A stretch of DNA of 64,000 nt from Hyphomicrobiaceae bacterium (GCA_030655135.1 JAURWC010000081.1:248001-312000); one strand, 5' to 3'. Positions 7,589 through 23,648 are shown, numbered from the stretch's first letter. Translations and numbers: made by a program. Notes: generated from the letters alone by a model not told the origin.

Positions 7589-10500
7589 GGCGCGGGGTCC
7601 AGCGTGCGGATGACGGTGCCGGCGCTGACGCGGCGGCGGGCCGGCACGTACATGGGCTGCTGCAGCGCGACGGAGATGCCCTGCTCCTGCAAACGGCGAA
7701 TGAGACGCATGGCGGCGCTCTCCTGGTCTTGGCCGTCGAAGAAGCCGCGCACGTAGCGATCCACGTCATAGACCTCGACTTTGCGCGGCTTACTGCCAGC
7801 CTGGGCGGTGCCGGCGTCTGTCAGCGATTTCAACAGAGCGTAAGTGAAGAGGCCGTTGCCCTGTTCGTCCTTCGGGCGCGCGTTGGAGTAGGCAAGTTCG
7901 CCCTGGTCGAGCGAGTACTGGCCGGGTGCAGCGGAGAAGAAAAAATCGGCGGAGAGCAGATTGCGCTCGAATTCCAGGCGAATGGCAGCGGGATCGAAAG
8001 CGCTCTCGCCGGCAATCGTCGCCGTCGTGCGGCAGGCGTCGATGATGACCAGCTTCTCGCCCGGAATCGGATCGAGCAGCGCGATCAGCCGGTCGGATGT
8101 GAGGGCTTCGCGCTCCAGGCTTTCGCGCGTGTAGCTCGCGTCCATGCCGGGGCCGAGCAACGCCGTAAGGCCTTTGGCATCGCGGAACGGATTCAGCATG
8201 CCGTGGCCGGAGAAGTAAAACAGCACGAGGTCGTTGTCGTCGGTGCCCTGCTGCGCCAGTTTGCCGAGCACGGCGGCGATATTGCCGATGGTCGCCTCGT
8301 GCACGCGAACGACGCCGCTTGCTTGCAGATCGGCGAGTTCCGTTTTGGCGGAGGTGGAGCCGGCAGCGACCAGCAGGTCGATCGAGACGTTAGCGTAGTC
8401 GGCCGGCACCTTCGACGTCTTGTCGACGACGCGGGCTTTGTAGTCGTCGACGAAAATGCGGGCGAGGTCGAGCGCGTCGTTCTGGGCAAAGGCGAGTGAC
8501 ATCGCGGGATCTTTGTAGACGGACACGCCGACGATGACGGCGTGCAGCGCACGCGGTGCCGGCTTTTCCAGCGCGCCGGACCAATTGATGGTGTGGCAGT
8601 CGCGCTGGCGGTCGACGAGGAAGCAGACGTCGACGTTGCGATGCTGCTGGCGTTCGGACGCGGGCAGCTTGACTTGGATTTGAAGGATGCCGGGTGCTGC
8701 GATCTCGATCGGATCGTTGGCCGCGAGTTCCTTGCCGCCGACGGTCTTTGTGATGCGCGCGCCGCTGCCGGTGGCAACGTACAGACTGCGGGGCCAGGTG
8801 GTTCCGCCCTCGGCCTTGATGTCGAACTTCACGGTTTCGGTGGCGACCTCCGAATTCTCGTCGGGTGTCAGCACCATCAGGCGGAGCGCATCGGTGGCGT
8901 CGCCGATGCTCTTCTCCAGGCTGGCAACGACGTCGGGCGACGGTGTGGATTGGCGCAGCGCGTGTTTGACGGCGTCGGGAGCGTAGTACTGCAGCAGGTC
9001 GGCGAAGCGGACGGTTTCGACTTGGCTATCAGCGCCGGCGACTTGCCAGCCGAGCAGATCCTTGGCGCGAGGGTCGGCTGCGAATTGCCCGGTGGCGGGA
9101 AGCCAGCTCGCCCAAATCCAGCTGCCGTCCTCGCCATCGGCTTGGCGGATGTGGACGGCGAGAAGCTGCGTGAGGCTGCAGGCGGCGCCATCCTTGCCCT
9201 GCCCGATGCGGTACCAGCGCAGCGTGCCGTCCGCGTGGCCGACGACAGCGAGGCTGCCGTCGTCCGACACGGCGGTGCGATAAGCTTCCGCTGAGACGCG
9301 AAGCTGGCACAACACCTCGGCCTTGCCGTTGCCGTAGCCGACGATGCGCACGTGCGTTGCGGAGCCGACGATGGCGCGCTTGTCCGTCGCGAGCGCGACG
9401 GCGCGGTACGTATCGCGAATGCCTTGCAAAGCATCGAGCGGCAGGCCGTAGATGATGGGCGGCTTGGCGCCGTTCCACCAGTTCGCGAGCTTGTCGACAA
9501 TCAGGGGGTCGCGTTTTGGGGCAGCGACGTTGGCGGGGCGGCTCGTCGCGGGTTCAAGCTTCAGCTGATTGATGTTGAAGGTGAGCGCGATCGGCGCGGC
9601 GGCGGTGCTGCGATAGTCTTCAAGGTAGACCGTGCTCGCGTCAGGTGAAAGGTCGAAGCCGAGCATCGCGCCGGTCTTGCGATCGACCGGGCGGTCGCGG
9701 AAGTCGAAGGCGCGAGCGGCGGCGAAGACTTCGGTACCAGCGTCGTTGACGTAGGGTGTGCCGTCGTCGTGTAGCGCGCCGATGCGCTGCAGCGTAGCGT
9801 AGGCCAGCGCCTTGCGCTTCGGCAGCGGGGCCAGGTCCATTACCCGATCCAAGCCGGCGCGGATGAAGTGCACGTCGCCGGGCTTGTCTGCGGAACCTGA
9901 TGCGGGCAAACGCCAGCGGACGATGCAGTTCTCGGTGCCCTCGCCTTCTTGCGTTCCCAAGACGAGCGATGGGTCGGCGATCTGGCACCACGTCAGGCCA
10001 CCAGCGTAGATGGCTTCGCCGCTCTCGTCCTCAGTCCAGGCGACGCGGTTAAGCGCCATCTGGTCCGCTCCGGGAGTGGCCTTGGCGTCGAGCAGCGCTG
10101 GTGACAGCACGGCCGTATCCGGCAGGGTGAGGTTGGCGCTAGTGGGCGTCAGCGTCATGAGATCGAGGACGGCGACTTGAAGTTTTACGGCTTGGCTTGC
10201 GCCGCGAACGCGTGCGTCGCCGACGGCGAGACGCGTTCCGTCGGGACTGACGGCGACGCCCTCGGGGCGTTCCAGGGCGATGTCGGCCGGAGACTTGGTC
10301 GCCAGCAAAACGACGGCGTTGGCATCAGGCTTGTAGAGCCGCACGCCGGTGTCGCCGGACGTAACAAGCGCCTGCTCGCCGGACGCGGATTTGCTCCAGG
10401 CAAGGCCGGGCGTGTCGGGGAAAGGATCGCAATCGGTGCCGGCTGTTGCAGGACAACAGGTGCCGCCGGCCCCGCCATAACCGGCGTCGTCGCTGCCGGC

Positions 10501-11028
10501 AAGGCTCCAGTCCGCGGCGCGCCAGACGCGGAGGCCGCAGCCGTCGCTCAGGGTGGCCGCCAGCAGCGTGCCATCTGGTGAGAAGCGCAGAGCTTGCGGT
10601 CGCGTGGCGACGTCTGACGTGATCGCCTTCTCGATACGGCGACTGGCGCGTTCGATGATGTAGATGGCGGCGGTGCCGGCCTTGGCGAAGCCGTTGTCGT
10701 CGCGCAGCGGCGGCACGGCGGCTGCGACGCGTTTGCCGTCGGGCGAAATGGCGATGGCGTGAGCGCGCTGCATCTCTTCCTCGCGCAACGGCAAGCGCAG
10801 GAGTTTGGCGGCGGAGGGATCGTCGAAGGACCAGACGGCGGCGGCCTTGGCGGGCGAGCCGGCGACGAGGTGATTTTCGTCGGCGTCGACGTCGATGCGC
10901 CAGAGTGGAGCGGCGAATGGATCGTTGATGACCAGTGCGGGCGCTGGTGCCTGTGTCGGCGTCTGGGCGGTGCACGGCATCGCCAGCGCCGACAGCAAGC
11001 CTGTGCAGACGAAGCGAAACGAACGCAT
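7585..11028 (-). CDS. Large exported caspase-like (C14) protease with beta-propeller N-terminus
   Basis: 1147 residues. A signal peptide (residues 1-21, ending PCTAQ) suggests export. Residues 30-650 hold repeated SPDG and SxDG motifs with VW or LRVWR ends, as in WD40-type propeller blades. Residues 830-1070 are a caspase p20-like domain: ALHAVIVGVSVY, then YFSGHGM with the catalytic His about residue 942, then LVIIDACRTT with the catalytic Cys about residue 999. Both catalytic residues are present. Bacterial caspase homologues cleave after basic or acidic residues and some act in cell death or defence, but exported forms are mostly uncharacterised. The gene starts 16 bases after the upstream exported protein and overlaps the TfoX gene. 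Confidence 0.87.
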   Translation of the reverse strand: MRSFRFVCTGLLSALAMPCTAQTPTQAPAPALVINDPFAAPLWRIDVDADENHLVAGSPAKAAAVWSFDDPSAAKLLRLPLREEEMQRAHAIAISPDGKRVAAAVPPLRDDNGFAKAGTAAIYIIERASRRIEKAITSDVATRPQALRFSPDGTLLAATLSDGCGLRVWRAADWSLAGSDDAGYGGAGGTCCPATAGTDCDPFPDTPGLAWSKSASGEQALVTSGDTGVRLYKPDANAVVLLATKSPADIALERPEGVAVSPDGTRLAVGDARVRGASQAVKLQVAVLDLMTLTPTSANLTLPDTAVLSPALLDAKATPGADQMALNRVAWTEDESGEAIYAGGLTWCQIADPSLVLGTQEGEGTENCIVRWRLPASGSADKPGDVHFIRAGLDRVMDLAPLPKRKALAYATLQRIGALHDDGTPYVNDAGTEVFAAARAFDFRDRPVDRKTGAMLGFDLSPDASTVYLEDYRSTAAAPIALTFNINQLKLEPATSRPANVAAPKRDPLIVDKLANWWNGAKPPIIYGLPLDALQGIRDTYRAVALATDKRAIVGSATHVRIVGYGNGKAEVLCQLRVSAEAYRTAVSDDGSLAVVGHADGTLRWYRIGQGKDGAACSLTQLLAVHIRQADGEDGSWIWASWLPATGQFAADPRAKDLLGWQVAGADSQVETVRFADLLQYYAPDAVKHALRQSTPSPDVVASLEKSIGDATDALRLMVLTPDENSEVATETVKFDIKAEGGTTWPRSLYVATGSGARITKTVGGKELAANDPIEIAAPGILQIQVKLPASERQQHRNVDVCFLVDRQRDCHTINWSGALEKPAPRALHAVIVGVSVYKDPAMSLAFAQNDALDLARIFVDDYKARVVDKTSKVPADYANVSIDLLVAAGSTSAKTELADLQASGVVRVHEATIGNIAAVLGKLAQQGTDDNDLVLFYFSGHGMLNPFRDAKGLTALLGPGMDASYTRESLEREALTSDRLIALLDPIPGEKLVIIDACRTTATIAGESAFDPAAIRLEFERNLLSADFFFSAAPGQYSLDQGELAYSNARPKDEQGNGLFTYALLKSLTDAGTAQAGSKPRKVEVYDVDRYVRGFFDGQDQESAAMRLIRRLQEQGISVALQQPMYVPARRRVSAGTVIRTLDPAP

Positions 11029-11043
11029 GCGCGAGGGCTCGAT

Positions 11044-12849
11044 CTAGGGTTTCGGGGCAGGGTCCGGCTTACGGAGATCAACGACGTTGAGCGAGGAGTA
11101 GCGGCGGTAGTAGCCGGTAACCGACAACTTCGACGTCGCTATGTCAGCCGGCGCAACGCCCGCAGGCAAACTGAAGGCGATGTTGATGGCGCGGCCCGCA
11201 AGAATGCGGACGTAACGGTCGTCCTTGTCTTTGAGGCGGATGTCGTCCGGTATGAGCTGCAGCGCCTCGCCGTCCTTGCGCGTGACGTTCAACACGACGC
11301 GATTGATCTCCGACATTTCCAGTTCCTCTTCCGCGAGGCGGAAGCGGGTGGCGAAGGCGGTGATGGCGATGTCCTGCGTCATTTCCTTAGCTGGATCGTC
11401 GGCATTGTCGATGACCTTGCCGTGGCTGACCCAGGTTTTGGCGGCGTCATCGTAGGAATAGAGGAACGGACATGAGCCGTAGCCTTCGCCCGCCGTGAGC
11501 TCCAGGAAGTTAGCGCTGGTCTCTTCCAGGATAATGCGCTTGCCGTCGGCATTCAGGCCCTTCAACGTGATCTCGGGGCCCCACATGTATGGCGTGACTT
11601 TCGGCAGCTCGGGAGCGCGGAAGCTCTCCTTGGTTTTCTGCAGGGTCGACTGTTCGCCCGGCGGCTCTTCCTTGATCACCGTTCCGGGCGGCAGCTTCTC
11701 GACAGCGGAATAGATCTTGCGGGCATCCGCCAGCTTGCCGGCGAAATTGCTGGCGAGGCCCTTTGGCGCGACGAACGTCATCTTCAGCGGAACGAGGACG
11801 CGTTCGTTCGGTGCGAGCTTACCGACGGCACCGGGAATGGGAACGATGCCGGCAGCCACGACGCCGCGCATGGGTGCTGCGGGCGGACGCAAGCCTGTGT
11901 CTTCCACCTGCGTGCCGAGCAGATCGCCGACGGTGATTGCCTTGGAGGAGACGTTCTGGATGACGGCGACGTCCATCACCATTTGGCGCGGATAATAGGA
12001 GAAATCGTAGCCGCCGCCGCAGCCGTTGTAGGAACCGGTGACGACGACGAAGTCGTCGGGCCACGTGTCCTTCGTCAAATATTGCAGAAGCTTGATGGGG
12101 CCGGAGCCGGGCGTCGGGATCGGTTCTTCGTTCGTATCCTGGGCTGCTGCGAAGTCTGGGTTTTCGACGCGCATGATGGCTTGCTGTGCCTGCCAGCGTT
12201 CCTCGAAGCGTCCAAGGTCGTCGGCCGCGAGATAGCGCCACAGCGTGATGCAGCTGTAGTTGCCCGGCTTGCAGTCCTCGCCCTTATAATAAAATTTCAG
12301 GTCGTCGGGCCAGCGCTGCGTGGACCTGATGATCTTGTCTTCATCCGGCAGCGCCATGCTCTGGCCGGTCAAGCCTTCGGTGTCGGGATAGGTGAGATAG
12401 GTGATGGCCTTGCGGCCGGTGCCGGCTGGAACCTTGTCCGGCTCAGCCTCGGCTTCGCCGCCGATGGCGCGGAAATGAAAGGCGTCTTCGCGGTCTTCGG
12501 TGATGCCGTAGTTCTTGTAGAGATTGAGCGCTTCGCGGCCTACGCCGTTGTCGAGCACGCGGGCCTTGCCGATGACGGCAGAGACTTCCGGCCAGGGCTT
12601 GCCGGCGACAACGCCGGCGGCTGCAGCTTCGCTGAGACGATGAAATTCAACGCGAACGGACGGGGTCGCGCCGCCTTCGGCCTTGCAGAGAAACGTGACG
12701 AGCTTCGCGTTGCCCTCGCCGAATTTCGCCTCGCGGGCATCCTTGACGCATTGTGCGACGGCGGCGTTGAATACTCCGCAAGCTGCAAGCAGCGCTAGCG
12801 ATGCCACCCGCATGGTTCGGCGCAAAGCGCGTCGTGCCCAAACAGCCAT
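11044..12849 (-). CDS. Exported Cys-containing protein, operon partner of the caspase
   Basis: 601 residues from ATG 12849, which has GGGGGA about 5 bases before it; a GTG 27 bases upstream is the alternative. The N-terminus is a signal sequence: basic ARRALRR, hydrophobic VASLALLAAC, then GVFNAAVAQ. LLAAC fits a lipoprotein cleavage box, while AVAQ fits ordinary signal peptidase I cleavage, so either a lipoprotein or a periplasmic protein is possible. I do not recognise a family. Several cysteines occur (QC near the front, EDCKPGNYSC, NGCGGG), suggesting disulphides. Immediate linkage to the caspase gene suggests a shared task, for example as substrate, inhibitor or scaffold. Confidence 0.75.
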   Translation of the reverse strand: MAVWARRALRRTMRVASLALLAACGVFNAAVAQCVKDAREAKFGEGNAKLVTFLCKAEGGATPSVRVEFHRLSEAAAAGVVAGKPWPEVSAVIGKARVLDNGVGREALNLYKNYGITEDREDAFHFRAIGGEAEAEPDKVPAGTGRKAITYLTYPDTEGLTGQSMALPDEDKIIRSTQRWPDDLKFYYKGEDCKPGNYSCITLWRYLAADDLGRFEERWQAQQAIMRVENPDFAAAQDTNEEPIPTPGSGPIKLLQYLTKDTWPDDFVVVTGSYNGCGGGYDFSYYPRQMVMDVAVIQNVSSKAITVGDLLGTQVEDTGLRPPAAPMRGVVAAGIVPIPGAVGKLAPNERVLVPLKMTFVAPKGLASNFAGKLADARKIYSAVEKLPPGTVIKEEPPGEQSTLQKTKESFRAPELPKVTPYMWGPEITLKGLNADGKRIILEETSANFLELTAGEGYGSCPFLYSYDDAAKTWVSHGKVIDNADDPAKEMTQDIAITAFATRFRLAEEELEMSEINRVVLNVTRKDGEALQLIPDDIRLKDKDDRYVRILAGRAINIAFSLPAGVAPADIATSKLSVTGYYRRYSSLNVVDLRKPDPAPKP

Positions 12850-13227
12850 TCTGTCCCCCGACAAATGCACGCTCAAATGGTCGGCAAGCGAACCTTACGC
12901 TGCCGCGCAGACGCCGGAAGCTTAACGCACAATTCAAGCGGGAGTCATGGACGAGAAAATATTGCGGTTATAAAATTTCTTAAGAACGGAACCAATCAAC
13001 GCAGAACACGTTCGGCGAAGTTAGGCCGAGTTGCATGACAGCCGGAGGGAATGTGGTTGCAGCATCAAGCGCGGTATGCTCCGTCGCCTGCCGACGCTGC
13101 GCACAATTATGGGCACGTCGTTTATTAGACGATGCGGCCATCTCCTGGCTTAATTCCGGGCGCCACTTAAGGTTCCGAACATGTTCTGTGACCGGATCGC
13201 ATATCGTCTGCATCCCGTCCAATTTCT
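12850..13227. other. Divergent control region, caspase operon versus poly-HAMP kinase
   Basis: 378 bases without a gene. It includes an AT-rich patch at 12952-12986, unusual for this window, and the EcfG-type promoter listed separately. Short frames here overlap each other and have no coding signature. Confidence 0.5.
12988..13012 (+). promoter_or_regulatory. EcfG-type general stress promoter
   Basis: GGAAC at 12988-12992 and CGTT at 13009-13012 are separated by exactly 16 bases. GGAAC-N16/17-CGTT is the known consensus for the alphaproteobacterial general-stress sigma factor EcfG. It points at the poly-HAMP kinase gene and would give a leader of roughly 200 bases. This is a pattern match; no transcript start was measured. 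Confidence 0.6.
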
Positions 13228-19545
<6,318 letters not shown>

Positions 19546-19552
19546 TCTTGTC

Positions 19553-19591
19553 GTGCTTCCGAGCGGAAAACCCGTTCCGCGCCGGAAGCAC
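19553..19591. repeat. Short palindromic intergenic element, copy 1
   Basis: Outer arms GTGCTTCC (19553-19560) and GGAAGCAC (19584-19591) are perfect complements, and inside them GCGGAA pairs with TTCCGC. The nested hairpin fills the 61-base gap between the two sensor kinase genes. Related copies lie at 22231 and 26603. It may attenuate or stabilise the mRNA between the kinases. Confidence 0.8.
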
Positions 19592-19606
19592 TCAGAAAGG
19601 AATGCG

Positions 19607-21484
19607 ATGAGCGTTCACGATCCGGTCAACATCCTTCTCGTTGACGACCAGCCGGCTAAGCTGCTGGCGCATGAGGTGATCCTGCGCGATCTGGGCGAGA
19701 ACCTGGTGAAGGCAAACTCGGCCCGCGAGGCGCTCGCATACCTTTTGAAGAACGACGTCGCCGTAGTGCTGATGGATGTCTGCATGCCGGAGCTGGACGG
19801 GTTCCAGCTGGCCGCAATGCTGCGGGAACATCCCCGCTACGAACGCACGGCAATCATTTTCATCTCCGCGATCCATTTGTCAGACGTGGACCGGGTGAAA
19901 GGCTACGAGACGGGTGCCGTCGACTATGTGCCCGTGCCGGTGGTGCCGGAGATCCTGCGCGCCAAGGTGAAGATCTTCGTTGAGCTCTACCGCAAAACGC
20001 GCGAGCTGCAGCAACTCAATAACGAGCTGGAATCGCGGGTTCTGGAACGCACCTCGGAGCTCGAGGCATCGACAGCGCGCCTGTCGGAGCGCGAGGAACG
20101 GTTCCGGCTGGCCAGCGAGGCGGCCGAATTCGGCACCTATGATTACAATGCCGAGGACGACAAGCTGCAGCTTTCCGACCAGCTGATGAAGCTCGTAGAA
20201 TTGTCCAACGAGCAGGAAATGTCGCTTGATCAAGCGCTGTCCTGGGTGCACCCGGAGGATCGCTCCAAGGTGCGGGACATGATGGTGGCACCGCGAGAAT
20301 CCGGAGAAGACCGGCACGAGCTGGAATTCCGCATCATCCGCAAAGATGGCGAGATGCGATGGCTGATGGACCGCGGTCAGGCGTTCCACGACGGGGAAGG
20401 ATCGGCACGGCGCGTCATACGCGCCATGGGAACCGTGCTGGACATCACGGAGCGCAAGCAGGCGGAAGAGCGCCAGATCCTGCTGATGGCCGAACTCGAC
20501 CATCGCGTTAAGAACATCCTTGCGAACGTCAGTGCCATCGCGCGGCTGTCGAGTTCCAGCGCCGGCTCAGTCGACAGTTTCGTCACCGCGCTCGACGGCC
20601 GCATCCAGGCGATGTCGCGTGCCCATGGTTTGTTGCGCCGGGGCGGCTGGACGGGTGCCAACCTCGCGGAACTGGTTGCTGCGTCGCTGTCGCCGTTCAA
20701 GTCGCGTTCCGAGCACAATATCGTCGTCGAGGGCGCGCCGTTGCGGCTGGTGCCGAAGATTGCGCAGTCGCTCGCACTGGTACTCCACGAACTGGCGACC
20801 AATGCGGTGAAGCACGGCGCGCTGTCGCAACCGGGCGGCAAAGTCAGCGTCTCCTGGTCGCGCGTGGCCGATACCGATCCGCCGCAGCTGCGCTTCATCT
20901 GGAGCGAGCGTGGCGGGCCGCCGGTGCGCGAACCAGATCGCCGCGGCTTCGGGCTGACGGTGCTGGCCGCTGCCGCATCGGAGATCGGCGCGAAGGCTGA
21001 TTGCACGTTCGGCGAAGAAGGACTGAACTATACGTTCGTCGGTCCGCTCGATCCTCAGAGACGAGTTCCGACACCAGCGCTGCCACCTGAGCCCGCAAAG
21101 CCAGAGCCGCAGACGAACGGGTTCAAGCCGGCGCGCATTCTCGTCGTGGAAGATGAGCCACTGGTGGCGCTACAGCTGCAGTCGGACCTTGAGGGCGACG
21201 GGCATCACGTCGTCGGACCGGTGGGCGACCTGCTGCAGGGCATTGCCATCGCGCAGAAAGAACAGATCGACGCTGCCTTCGTCGATGTGAGCCTGGGGGA
21301 AGACACGAGTGCCCAGATCGCAGACCAGCTGTTGGCGCGTCACATCCCGTTCGTTTTCGCCACCGGCTACACGGACGTGTTGATGTTGCCGGAGCATCTG
21401 CGCACGGTGCCGCGGCTCGCCAAGCCATACGCCATCGACGATGTCCGCCGCGTCATGGAAGGCTTCCTAGCCAGAACGGCCTGA
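19607..21484 (+). CDS. REC-PAS-HWE histidine kinase-REC signalling protein
   Basis: 625 residues from ATG 19607, preceded by AGAAAGGAA. Order: receiver at residues 5-125 (phospho-Asp 57 in LMDVCMPELDG), a coiled coil with LNNELESRVLERTSELE, a PAS/PAC domain at about 165-290 ending in VLDITERKQ, an HWE kinase (ELDHRVKN, phospho-His 299; HELATNAVKHGAL; WSERGGPPV carrying the W-x-E signature), and a second receiver at 508-620 (Asp 560). There is no membrane segment. HWE kinases of alphaproteobacteria include regulators of the general stress response. The gene follows the poly-HAMP kinase in the same direction, and its first receiver is a natural partner for that kinase. The upstream in-frame extension overlaps the previous gene and is unlikely to be translated. 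Confidence 0.92.
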   Translation: MSVHDPVNILLVDDQPAKLLAHEVILRDLGENLVKANSAREALAYLLKNDVAVVLMDVCMPELDGFQLAAMLREHPRYERTAIIFISAIHLSDVDRVKGYETGAVDYVPVPVVPEILRAKVKIFVELYRKTRELQQLNNELESRVLERTSELEASTARLSEREERFRLASEAAEFGTYDYNAEDDKLQLSDQLMKLVELSNEQEMSLDQALSWVHPEDRSKVRDMMVAPRESGEDRHELEFRIIRKDGEMRWLMDRGQAFHDGEGSARRVIRAMGTVLDITERKQAEERQILLMAELDHRVKNILANVSAIARLSSSSAGSVDSFVTALDGRIQAMSRAHGLLRRGGWTGANLAELVAASLSPFKSRSEHNIVVEGAPLRLVPKIAQSLALVLHELATNAVKHGALSQPGGKVSVSWSRVADTDPPQLRFIWSERGGPPVREPDRRGFGLTVLAAAASEIGAKADCTFGEEGLNYTFVGPLDPQRRVPTPALPPEPAKPEPQTNGFKPARILVVEDEPLVALQLQSDLEGDGHHVVGPVGDLLQGIAIAQKEQIDAAFVDVSLGEDTSAQIADQLLARHIPFVFATGYTDVLMLPEHLRTVPRLAKPYAIDDVRRVMEGFLARTA

Positions 21485-21499
21485 CTAGCGAGAGATTGG

Positions 21500-22207
21500 C
21501 TAGTTCTCATTCAGCAAGCGCTCCACGAAGGCTGGCACCACCTGCGTGGCGGGGCCGTGGATGGCTTCGTCGAACAGGGTGACGCCGTCGGATGGCTCCA
21601 GGTTCAGTTCGACCGTGCGGGCACCGTTGGCGGCGGCTTCGGCGACGAAGCCGGCGGCGGGATAGACGTTGCCGCTCGTGCCGATCGAGATGAAGAGATC
21701 GGCGGTGGCGAGCAGTTTGGCGATGCGCGTCATGTGATACGGCATCTCGCCGAACCAGACGACGTCGGGGCGCATCCCGCCCTTGTGGCCGCAGGTGGGG
21801 CAAGCGAGATCAAGGCTGAGATCTGCTGTCCATGGCCGGCGAGCACGGCAACTGTCACACAGCGCGGCGAAGATCTCGCCATGCATGTGGATGAGGTTGT
21901 GCGAGCCGGCCTGCTCGTGCAGCGCGTCGACGTTTTGCGTGACGACGGTGACCTCGCCGGGATATGTCTGCTCGAGCCGGGCAAGAGCCAGATGCGCGGC
22001 ATTGGGCTTGATGCCTTCGTGGGCGCGGCGGCGCATGTTGTAGAACTCATGCACCAGCACCGGATTTTTGGCGAAGCCCTCCGGCGTTGCGACGTCGCGG
22101 TAGTCGTACTTGGCCCAGATGCCGCCCTTGTCGCGAAACGTCGGCACGCCCGATTCAGCGGAAAGCCCGGCGCCTGTGAGAATGACGATGTTGCTGTAGC
22201 CGGGCAT
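21500..22207 (-). CDS. cobB: NAD-dependent protein deacylase, sirtuin (CobB)
   Basis: 235 residues with the full sirtuin set: TGAGLSAESGVPTFRD (NAD pocket), TQNVDALHE, the catalytic His in HMHGE, and four zinc-type cysteines in CDSC and CPTCG. The segment EFYNMRR carries the Tyr-x-x-Arg pair that in SIRT5 and E. coli CobB binds acidic acyl groups, so desuccinylase as well as deacetylase activity is likely. It removes acyl groups from lysines using NAD and so links metabolism to protein activity. It converges on the HWE kinase gene with only 15 bases between stops. Confidence 0.93.
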   Translation of the reverse strand: MPGYSNIVILTGAGLSAESGVPTFRDKGGIWAKYDYRDVATPEGFAKNPVLVHEFYNMRRRAHEGIKPNAAHLALARLEQTYPGEVTVVTQNVDALHEQAGSHNLIHMHGEIFAALCDSCRARRPWTADLSLDLACPTCGHKGGMRPDVVWFGEMPYHMTRIAKLLATADLFISIGTSGNVYPAAGFVAEAAANGARTVELNLEPSDGVTLFDEAIHGPATQVVPAFVERLLNEN

Positions 22208-22230
22208 CGGTCCTCAGCGCTTTGTTGGTC

Positions 22231-22273
22231 GTGCTTCTTATCGGAAACCGCTGCACACGTTTTCCGGAAGCAC
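22231..22273. repeat. Short palindromic intergenic element, copy 2
   Basis: GTGCTTC (22231-22237) and GAAGCAC (22267-22273) bracket TCGGAAACCGC and a TTTTCC stretch, the same layout as the copies at 19553 and 26603. The bases just after it (CTAG) supply the TAG stop of gltX at 22275. Confidence 0.75.
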
Positions 22274-22274
22274 T

Positions 22275-23648
22275 CTAGCTGGTCAGCCGCGCGCGTGCGC
22301 GATCGGCGCCGATGAAGGGCAGCAGAAATTTCAGTTCCGGGCCTGCGTCACGGCCGGTCAATGCCAGCCGCAGCGGGTGAAAGAGCGCGCGCCCCTTGGC
22401 GCCTGTGGCGGCCTTCACAGCGTCCGTCCAACGGCTCCAGGTCGCCTGATCCCAAGGCTCGGCGGGAAGCAGGGTTGCCGCCTGCGACGTGACGGCGGCA
22501 TCCTCGATCACGGGTTTGATGTCGCCGGTGGCGATGTGCCACCAATCTTCGGCGTCACGCAGAAGCGTGAGGTTGCCGCGCACCGCGTCCCAGAACGCGG
22601 CGCCGCCGCCGCGGCTGGCGCCGAGGTGATCGGCGACGTCTTCGAACGGGAGCTTGTGCAGCAGCTTGGCGTTGAGGCCATGCAGTTCGTCGAGGTCGAA
22701 CCGGCCGGGAGCCGTAGAAATCTTGGCGAGATCGAACAGCTCCGCGAGTTCGGCAAACGTGCGATGCGGTTCGATCGCGTCCGACGTGCCGACAAGGGCT
22801 GCGTGACTGACGACGGCCATCGGCTCAAGGCCCGCTTCGCGGAAACTGGCTATCGACAACGCGCCGAGACGCTTCGACAGCGCCTGGCCGTCGGCGCCGA
22901 TCAGCAAGCTGTGATGGCCGAAGGCTGGCGGCTGGGCGCCCAGCGCTTCGAAAATCTGGATCTGCACGCCGGAGTTCGTCACGTGGTCTTCACCGCGCAC
23001 GACATGGGTGATGGCGAAGTCGATATCGTCGACGACGCTGGTGAACGTGTAGAGGTATGAACCGTCTGCGCGGATCAGAACGGGATCGGATAACGAGCCG
23101 ACGTCGACGATCTGGTCGCCGCGGATCAGGTCGTTCCACGACACAATTGTGGGCTGGGGCGTAAGACCGTCGGCGTGATCGGCCTTCATCAGGTCGGAGT
23201 TGGCGAGACGGAAGCGCCAATGCGGGCGGCGGCCTTCAGCCTCGAATTTGGCTTTCTCTTCAGCTGTCAGGCGCAGGCCGGTACGGTCGTAGATCGGCGG
23301 CAGCCCACGACCCATCTGGCGCTTGCGCTTGCGGTCGAGTTCGTCCTCGGTTTCGTAGCAAGGGTAGAGCCGGCCCGACGTGCGCAACTGATCGGCAACG
23401 ATATCGTAGCGGGCCGTGCGGTCCGACTGCTTTTCCTCCGCGTCCCATGTGAGGCCCAGCCACGTGAGATCCTGGCGGATGCTTTCGGCAAACTCCTCCG
23501 TTGAGCGCTCGCGATCGGTATCGTCGAGACGCAGCAGAAACGAGCCACCAGCCTTGCGCGTGAGCAGAACGTTGAGTACCGCCGTGCGAATATTACCGAT
23601 GTGTAGCCGGCCGGTAGGGCTCGGGGCGAAACGGACTTTGGTCGTCAT
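22275..23648 (-). CDS. gltX: Glutamyl-tRNA synthetase, GltX2-like
   Basis: 457 residues from ATG 23648 ([13 protein letters not shown]). The open frame extends 131 codons upstream but that part has no family likeness and overlaps the promoter region of ugd. Class I synthetase signatures: HIGN at the front and LSKRLG as the KMSKS-like loop. The enzyme charges tRNA-Glu with glutamate, and in bacteria lacking GlnRS also tRNA-Gln, for later amidation. Many alphaproteobacteria carry two GltX enzymes; KRLGALSI rather than KRHGAVS and the short length suggest the second type, whose tRNA preference is unclear. A tRNA-Gln bias, as in Helicobacter GluRS2, is only a possibility. Confidence 0.92.
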   Translation of the reverse strand: MTTKVRFAPSPTGRLHIGNIRTAVLNVLLTRKAGGSFLLRLDDTDRERSTEEFAESIRQDLTWLGLTWDAEEKQSDRTARYDIVADQLRTSGRLYPCYETEDELDRKRKRQMGRGLPPIYDRTGLRLTAEEKAKFEAEGRRPHWRFRLANSDLMKADHADGLTPQPTIVSWNDLIRGDQIVDVGSLSDPVLIRADGSYLYTFTSVVDDIDFAITHVVRGEDHVTNSGVQIQIFEALGAQPPAFGHHSLLIGADGQALSKRLGALSIASFREAGLEPMAVVSHAALVGTSDAIEPHRTFAELAELFDLAKISTAPGRFDLDELHGLNAKLLHKLPFEDVADHLGASRGGGAAFWDAVRGNLTLLRDAEDWWHIATGDIKPVIEDAAVTSQAATLLPAEPWDQATWSRWTDAVKAATGAKGRALFHPLRLALTGRDAGPELKFLLPFIGADRARARLTS

